In this document: piece by piece, positions 59,881-64,000 of the stretch
How the letters are laid out: the number at the start of each line of letters is the position of its first letter
Position numbering within the stretch: position 1 is the first letter of the stretch
DNA from: Nitrospira sp.
GTDB lineage: Bacteria > Nitrospirota > Nitrospiria > Nitrospirales > Nitrospiraceae
Length of the DNA stretch: 64,000 nucleotides
Reading direction: 5' to 3'
NCBI GenBank assembly: GCA_024998625.1
Contig: JACOEL010000012.1
Coordinates: 1 to 64,000, forward strand
The notes under the pieces: generated by a model
Told to the model about the DNA's origin: nothing
The model's database searches: none
Seen by the model: the letters and a program-made list of their open reading frames with translations, nothing else
Position numbers and translations under genes: made by a program

Positions 59881-60852
59881 CTACCAGGCGTAGGCCTCGG
59901 GGGCCGCGCCGCCGGGGCCGGGGAAGATTGTGTCCAATGTCTTCAGGCTGTCCGGAGTCAGCGTCAACTCCAGCGCCGGAAGTGCGGATGTCAGCTGTTC
60001 CATGGTGCGTGGACCGATGATGGGAGAGGTCACCGCCGGTTGATGGAGAAGCCAGGCGAGGGCGACGGCGGCCGGCGCGGCATTCACTGTCTTGCAGAAC
60101 TGCTCATAGGCTTCTAGCGTTGCGCGATGGGTCTCGATGTCTTTCCGGACGTCTTCGTCTGCACGCCGCCCGGTTGTGTACGTGCTTAGCGCCCCTCCCA
60201 GCAGACCTCGCGCCAGGGGACTCCAGGGAATCATGCCGATCCCATAGGCCTGACAGGCCGGGATGACTTCCAGCTCGACGGTTCGCTCGAGAAGATTGTA
60301 AAGGCTCTGTTCGGAGATGAGGCCGAGAAAGTGGCGTGACTTCGCCAGCTCTTGCGCCTGGGCGATGTGCCAGCCGGCAAAATTGCTGCTGCCGACGTAC
60401 AGCACCTTCCCTTCGCGGCAGAGTTGCTCCAGCGCCTGCCAGATTTCTTCCCAGGGGCACTCACGATCGATGTGATGCATTTGGTACAGGTCGATATGGT
60501 CTGTCTGTAGACGCCGGAGACTCTCTTCGCACGCGCGTTTGATATGCAAGACAGACAGGCGAGACTGGTTGGGCCAGTCGCCCATGCGGCCATAGACCTT
60601 CGTGGCCAGCACCACCTTTTCGCGCCGCCCCCCGCCTTGTGCGAACCAACGGCCGACAATCTGCTCCGTCACCCCTTCGCCGACTTTCCATCCATAGACG
60701 TTGGCGCTGTCGAAAAAGTTGATGCCCCGTTCGAGCGCCTGGTCCATGATCGCAAAGCTGTCGGTTTCGGAGGTCTGTGGCCCGAAGTTCATGGTGCCGA
60801 GACAAAGGCGGCTGACTCGCACTCCAGAGCGGCCGAGATGAACGTATTGCAT
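59881..60852 (-). CDS. Aldo/keto reductase
   Basis: A 323-residue NADPH-dependent carbonyl reductase with a (beta/alpha)8 barrel. AGGAAGGAG precedes the ATG. Motifs: VSRLCLGTMNFG opening, FFDSANVYGWKVGEG with the catalytic Tyr and Asp, VVLATKVYG with Lys, YQMHHIDRECPWEE with His, and the C-terminal ITSPIIGPRTMEQL cofactor loop. It belongs to the Tas/YajO/potassium-channel-beta-like subgroup. Divergent from the amgK-like gene. Substrate unknown. Confidence 0.93.
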   Translation of the reverse strand: MQYVHLGRSGVRVSRLCLGTMNFGPQTSETDSFAIMDQALERGINFFDSANVYGWKVGEGVTEQIVGRWFAQGGGRREKVVLATKVYGRMGDWPNQSRLSVLHIKRACEESLRRLQTDHIDLYQMHHIDRECPWEEIWQALEQLCREGKVLYVGSSNFAGWHIAQAQELAKSRHFLGLISEQSLYNLLERTVELEVIPACQAYGIGMIPWSPLARGLLGGALSTYTTGRRADEDVRKDIETHRATLEAYEQFCKTVNAAPAAVALAWLLHQPAVTSPIIGPRTMEQLTSALPALELTLTPDSLKTLDTIFPGPGGAAPEAYAW

Positions 60853-60969
60853 GTGCGTCTCCTTCCTGTGAGAGGACAGAATACCGGCCTATGCCGGAGT
60901 CTGACAACCGACCGTGGCTAAGTGGCATGCAGCAGGTAACTTTCTGCTGGTAGTTCAGCAAGGTTTGGC

Positions 60970-60975
60970 TATAAT
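60970..60975 (+). promoter_or_regulatory. Perfect -10 element nine bases before the amgK-like start
   Basis: TATAAT at 60970-60975 precedes the ATG at 60985 by only nine bases, so transcription would start at or just before the start codon. No ribosome site fits in that interval. The -35 region (CTGGTA, 17 bases upstream) is weak. Confidence 0.55.
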
Positions 60976-60984
60976 GCCGATCGT

Positions 60985-62085
60985 ATGACAACGACAAATC
61001 CTGCCGCTCCCGCGGCACCGCTCGCCCCGCCGGATCCTGCACGAATCGCCAAGACAGTGGCCAGCAAGATGCCCTTTCGCGGCGATGTGACGGGGTTGAC
61101 CCCGCTCGCCGGTGACGCGTCGAATCGTCGATATTTTCGGATCGCCCTGAAGGGGACGCCCTCGGCATTGATCCTCATGCAGTTGGCCGATCCGGAAGGA
61201 TTCAAGAAATCAGAAGAAGCCGTCAGCGGAGCCTCCGCTCAGATTGCGGAGCTGCCCTTCACCAATGTGCTCACGCACCTGCAGCGTACCGGTGTGACCG
61301 TTCCGCAGTTGCACTATTATGATCGCGAGGCCGGTCTCCTATACCTGGAGGATTTCGGGGACCTGACGCTGGCAGAAGCCTGCCGTGATGCGGACCGTGC
61401 CCGGTTGGTGGAGCTCTATCGTCAGGCGATCGATCAACTGGTCTTGCTCCAGGTGAGGGGGACCACGCCGCCCGCGCCGGGCTGTATCGCTTTTCACCGG
61501 CGCTTCGATGTGCCGCTGTTGATGTGGGAGTTCGACCATTTTCTCGAATACGGGATTACCGCCCGCTTGGGTCTGCCGATGAAGCCGGCCGACGACAAGG
61601 CGATCCGCGCCGAGTTTCAACGCATCGCCGATTTATTGGCAGGGCAGCCGCAGGTGTTCGTCCATCGCGATTACCATTCACGTAATCTCATGGTCGACGG
61701 GTCGCGCATCGGCATCATCGATTTTCAAGATGCCCTCATGGGCCCGGCTACCTACGATCTGGCCTCGTTGCTGAAAGATGCCTACATCGAGTTGGAGGAT
61801 TCGGTGGTGGCCGGGCTGGTCGACCATTTCCTCGACGGGCTTGCCGCCCAGGGGCAGGAGTGGGCGGATCGGGCGGCGTTTCGTCGCCTGTTCGATCTCA
61901 CCAGTATCCAACGCAACCTCAAGGCCGCCGGCCGGTTTGTCTACATCGACCGGGTCAAACACAACCCGAAATTTCTCGCCGATATCCCTCGTGTCCTGGG
62001 CTACGTGAAACGGAATTTGTCCAAATACCCCGAGTTGGCCACATTACGTCAGCACTTGGCGCCCTACGTTCCTGAACTCCAGTGA
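60985..62085 (+). CDS. amgK: Aminoglycoside-phosphotransferase-fold kinase, AmgK-like
   Basis: A 366-residue kinase. The N-lobe is preceded by a ~20-residue Ala/Pro-rich stretch. The catalytic loop VFVHRDYHSRNLMVDG (~His227/Asp229, Asn234) and IGIIDFQDALMGPATYDLAS with the metal-binding Asp are intact. In Pseudomonas, AmgK phosphorylates the anomeric position of MurNAc and GlcNAc, and MurU converts the product to UDP-sugar, bypassing de novo UDP-MurNAc synthesis. The MurU-like gene directly downstream supports this role. Its own -10 lies nine bases upstream. Confidence 0.88.
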   Translation: MTTTNPAAPAAPLAPPDPARIAKTVASKMPFRGDVTGLTPLAGDASNRRYFRIALKGTPSALILMQLADPEGFKKSEEAVSGASAQIAELPFTNVLTHLQRTGVTVPQLHYYDREAGLLYLEDFGDLTLAEACRDADRARLVELYRQAIDQLVLLQVRGTTPPAPGCIAFHRRFDVPLLMWEFDHFLEYGITARLGLPMKPADDKAIRAEFQRIADLLAGQPQVFVHRDYHSRNLMVDGSRIGIIDFQDALMGPATYDLASLLKDAYIELEDSVVAGLVDHFLDGLAAQGQEWADRAAFRRLFDLTSIQRNLKAAGRFVYIDRVKHNPKFLADIPRVLGYVKRNLSKYPELATLRQHLAPYVPELQ

Positions 62086-62193
62086 AACGTCAAACGCGAA
62101 ACGCCAGCCGTAACTCGTGAACAGGCCTGTCAGCCAAGAATCCTGGATGTACGCGCTTCACGTTGTCCCTGTCACCGTTCACGTGTGGTTCAC

Positions 62194-62928
62194 ATGAAAG
62201 CCATGATTCTTGCCGCGGGCCTTGGAACCAGATTGAGGCCCCTCACCGACGTGACGCCAAAGCCGCTCCTCCCGGTGGCCGGCACGCCCATGATCGTTTG
62301 GAATCTGCTCCTCTTGAAGCGTCATGGCATTCGCGAGGTGGTGATCAATCTCCATCATTTGGGTGCAATGATTCCGCAGGCGCTGGGCGACGGCTCGGCG
62401 TTCGGGATGCGAATCATATACTCGGACGAGCCCGTGATCCTCGGTACGGGTGGCGGAATCAAACAGGCAGAACCATATTTTCGTGGCGAGCCGGTCCTGA
62501 TTCTGAACGGCGACACGCTGTTCGAACTGGATCTCGGCGCGTTGATGGCCTTTCATCGATCGCGACAGGCCGCGGCGACCCTGGTGCTGCGGCAGGACCC
62601 GGAGGCGGCTCGTTGGGGGTTGGTTGAAGTGACGGAACGTGGGGACGTAGTGCGGATCATCGGGCGTGGCTGTACGGAGACGATATCAACCACCGGCCGC
62701 ATGTTTGCCGGCATCCATATTTTGCATCCGCGTTTGTTGCGTGATGTGCCGGTCGGGAAGGAATCGTCGATCATCGATGCCTATGTGCGCGGTATTCAAG
62801 AAGGGGAACGGATCGTTGGGTACGATTTCAGCGGCTATTGGAGCGATGTCGGCACACCTGAACGGTATGCGCAAGCAGAGCGGGATGCTGCAGCCGGGTT
62901 GCTCAGATTGTCAGCACGAAAGTCGTAA
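62194..62928 (+). CDS. murU: MurNAc-1-phosphate uridylyltransferase-like nucleotidyltransferase
   Basis: A 244-residue Rossmann-type sugar-1-phosphate nucleotidyltransferase. Motifs: MILAAGLGTRLRPLTDVTPK and PLLPVAGTPMI (nucleotide and activating Lys), ILGTGGGIKQA, VLILNGDTLFELD (metal Asp) and YWSDVGTPERYAQAE. The short length without a left-handed helix domain matches MurU rather than GlmU/RmlA. ATG 62194 is used; GTG 62185 is in frame. It follows the amgK-like gene by 108 bases. Alternative: a mannose- or GDP-heptose-type transferase, which shares the fold. Confidence 0.87.
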   Translation: MKAMILAAGLGTRLRPLTDVTPKPLLPVAGTPMIVWNLLLLKRHGIREVVINLHHLGAMIPQALGDGSAFGMRIIYSDEPVILGTGGGIKQAEPYFRGEPVLILNGDTLFELDLGALMAFHRSRQAAATLVLRQDPEAARWGLVEVTERGDVVRIIGRGCTETISTTGRMFAGIHILHPRLLRDVPVGKESSIIDAYVRGIQEGERIVGYDFSGYWSDVGTPERYAQAERDAAAGLLRLSARKS

Positions 62929-63014
62929 GCCAGACGGAATGGGCTAGAGAACTCCGCTTTAGTGGTTACTAGATTAGGTCGGCAGTCGGTCGGACTCAAA
63001 TTGAGCATGTTCAT

Positions 63015-63139
63015 GCAGGATGGTCAAAACGGTCGTTCAGCAAGGCCGCAGCAAGTGAAGGGCCGAGGCGTACCCGCAGGGTACGTTGAGGGTCTGAACG
63101 AAGCGAGAACGAAGCTGACGGCCGTTTTCACCATCCTGC
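63015..63139. repeat. Long nested inverted repeat between convergent genes
   Basis: Outer arms GCAGGATGGTCAAAACGG (63015-63032) and its imperfect complement ending at 63139 (CCGTTTTCACCATCCTGC) enclose further pairing, including an exact inner GTACCC-GCA-GGGTAC. The whole ~125 bases can fold as one long stem. It sits between the convergent murU-like gene and sigma-54 activator and may act as a two-way terminator. It has the look of a dispersed intergenic repeat; only one copy is in this window. Confidence 0.8.
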
Positions 63140-63143
63140 CTGG

Positions 63144-64000
63144 TTACTCGTCGGGTGTGGATTTCCGTTGCTTAATCAGCCGCGCAAGATAGGTTCGCTG
63201 CAGGTCCAAAAACTCCGCCGCTTTCGTTTGATTCCCCGCCGCTTTTTCCAACGCCCGCTCAATGATATAGGCACTATGCGCTTCCATGGATTCATGGTAC
63301 GTGAGGTTCAGGTAGGGAAGCCCGTGTTCTGAACCTCCTTTCCCGGCTGCGTCGTCGGGCGACAAGGCCAGAAATTCAGGTTCGATGACGTCGCTGGGAC
63401 TGAGCACCACGGCGCGTGAGAGGACGTTATCGAGTTCGCGGATGTTGCCGGGCCAGGGATAGTGGGTCAATGCGGCGCACGCCGCCGGGCTCAGCGAGAC
63501 TCCGGGACGTTTTGCTTCACAGGCATGCCGCTTGAGGAAGAACTCGGCCAGCCGCACGATATCTTCGCTCCGTTCCCTTAACGGCGGGAGGGTAAAGCTG
63601 ACCACGTTGAGCCGGAAAAAGAGATCTTCCCGGAACTGCCCCGCCTTGACGGCCTGCTTGAGATCCTTGTTGGTCGCGGCGACGAAGCGAATGTTGACGG
63701 AGACCGAGCGTGTGCCGCCGACACGTTGAAATTCTTTGTCTTGCAGCACGCGCAGGAGCTTGGCTTGCAGCGGCAACGGCATGTCGCCGATTTCGTCGAG
63801 AAACACTGTTCCGCCTTCCGCCATTTCGAGCTTGCCCTTTTGAAGCCGGTCGGCGCCGGTGAAGGCGCCGCGCTCGTGGCCGAACAGTTCGTTTTCGAGC
63901 AACGTTTCCGTGAGCGCCACACAGTTGATGACGACCATGGGCATGCTCTGGCGCGGACTCCATTGGTGGATGGAGCGGGCGAAGAGTTCCTTGCCGGTGC
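63144..64000 (-). CDS. Sigma-54-dependent transcriptional activator (3' part; 5' end outside window)
   Basis: The visible 285 residues start inside the AAA+ domain, at the end of Walker A ([12 protein letters not shown]). GAFTGA, the loop that contacts sigma-54, is intact, followed by [20 protein letters not shown] (Walker B), [33 protein letters not shown] and [18 protein letters not shown]. The C-terminus is a Fis-type helix-turn-helix ([22 protein letters not shown]). The N-terminal sensory domain, probably a receiver, is cut off. NtrC/PilR-family proteins drive pilin promoters; two sigma-54 pilin promoters are present here, but 53 kb away, so a link is only possible. Confidence 0.95.
   Translation of the reverse strand, partial: TGKELFARSIHQWSPRQSMPMVVINCVALTETLLENELFGHERGAFTGADRLQKGKLEMAEGGTVFLDEIGDMPLPLQAKLLRVLQDKEFQRVGGTRSVSVNIRFVAATNKDLKQAVKAGQFREDLFFRLNVVSFTLPPLRERSEDIVRLAEFFLKRHACEAKRPGVSLSPAACAALTHYPWPGNIRELDNVLSRAVVLSPSDVIEPEFLALSPDDAAGKGGSEHGLPYLNLTYHESMEAHSAYIIERALEKAAGNQTKAAEFLDLQRTYLARLIKQRKSTPDE

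Noticed and set aside
1-64000. CRISPR array, tRNA/rRNA genes, insertion sequences, prophage
   Set aside because: Read for on both strands. No regularly spaced direct repeats, no CCA-ended cloverleaf, no rRNA-like block and no transposase or integrase product were found.
63144-64000. Assigning the truncated activator as the PilR of the pilin promoters
   Set aside because: GAFTGA shows it works with sigma-54, but the sensory domain is outside the window and the pilins are 53 kb away, so no specific link can be claimed.

Overview
The window reads as a high-GC, gene-dense bacterial chromosome segment, most likely from the Nitrospirota (Nitrospira-like). That placement is an inference from gene content and gene order, not a computed result. 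About 54 protein genes can be supported. I saw no rRNA, tRNA, CRISPR array, transposase or phage gene.

Layout. (1) 85-8988 is mostly core: an MltD-like murein transglycosylase on the minus strand, then a plus-strand run with a class V aminotransferase, serA, hisZ and dnaB, and a TPR lipoprotein behind its own promoter. (2) 9291-15594 is a type IV pilus module: two pilin genes, each behind a good sigma-54 (-24/-12) element, a strong terminator, an O-antigen-ligase/TPR protein placed as a candidate pilin glycosyltransferase, a membrane-anchored unknown and an ABC ATPase/permease pair recalling the Myxococcus PilG-PilH-PilI arrangement. (3) 15724-32822 is a surface-polysaccharide cluster of the ABC-export type: Wzm, Wzt with a C-terminal sugar-recognition domain, four methyltransferases, a three-module glycosyltransferase, two further glycosyltransferases, an AsnB-type amidotransferase, a WecA-type initiating phosphosugar transferase, a UGM-like flavoprotein and a DegT aminotransferase. 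A histidine kinase, a response regulator and a fused Gfo/Idh-epimerase follow (33248-38244). (4) 38483-42011 holds two lipoproteins and two DksA/TraR-type zinc-finger proteins. (5) 42126-59154 is almost entirely minus strand: polyphosphate kinase, a secreted unknown, ilvD, two small periplasmic proteins, MarC, a DnaJ homologue with half a zinc finger, a sugar ABC importer, a TtuA/TtuB-like tRNA thiolation pair, a GalT-like enzyme and a GH57 glucanase. (6) 59312-64000 carries VanZ, an aldo/keto reductase, an AmgK/MurU muramic-acid recycling pair and the 3' part of a sigma-54 activator cut by the window end.

How it fits together. Regions 2 and 3 build the cell surface: sigma-54-driven pilins, a possible glycan ligase for them, and a lipid-linked polysaccharide made on undecaprenyl phosphate and exported by Wzm/Wzt. 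The importer, GH57 and GalT suggest handling of an alpha-glucan or related oligosaccharide, and the TtuB/TtuA pair sits in the same strand run. AmgK/MurU and the MltD-like protein are both peptidoglycan turnover genes.

Most notable non-coding signals: two sigma-54 promoters; a palindromic repeat family (41167-41200 and 51371-51406) whose copies supply the stop codon of the neighbouring gene; a long nested inverted repeat at 63015-63139; and two promoters lying so close to start codons that leaderless transcripts are likely (54492 and 60985).
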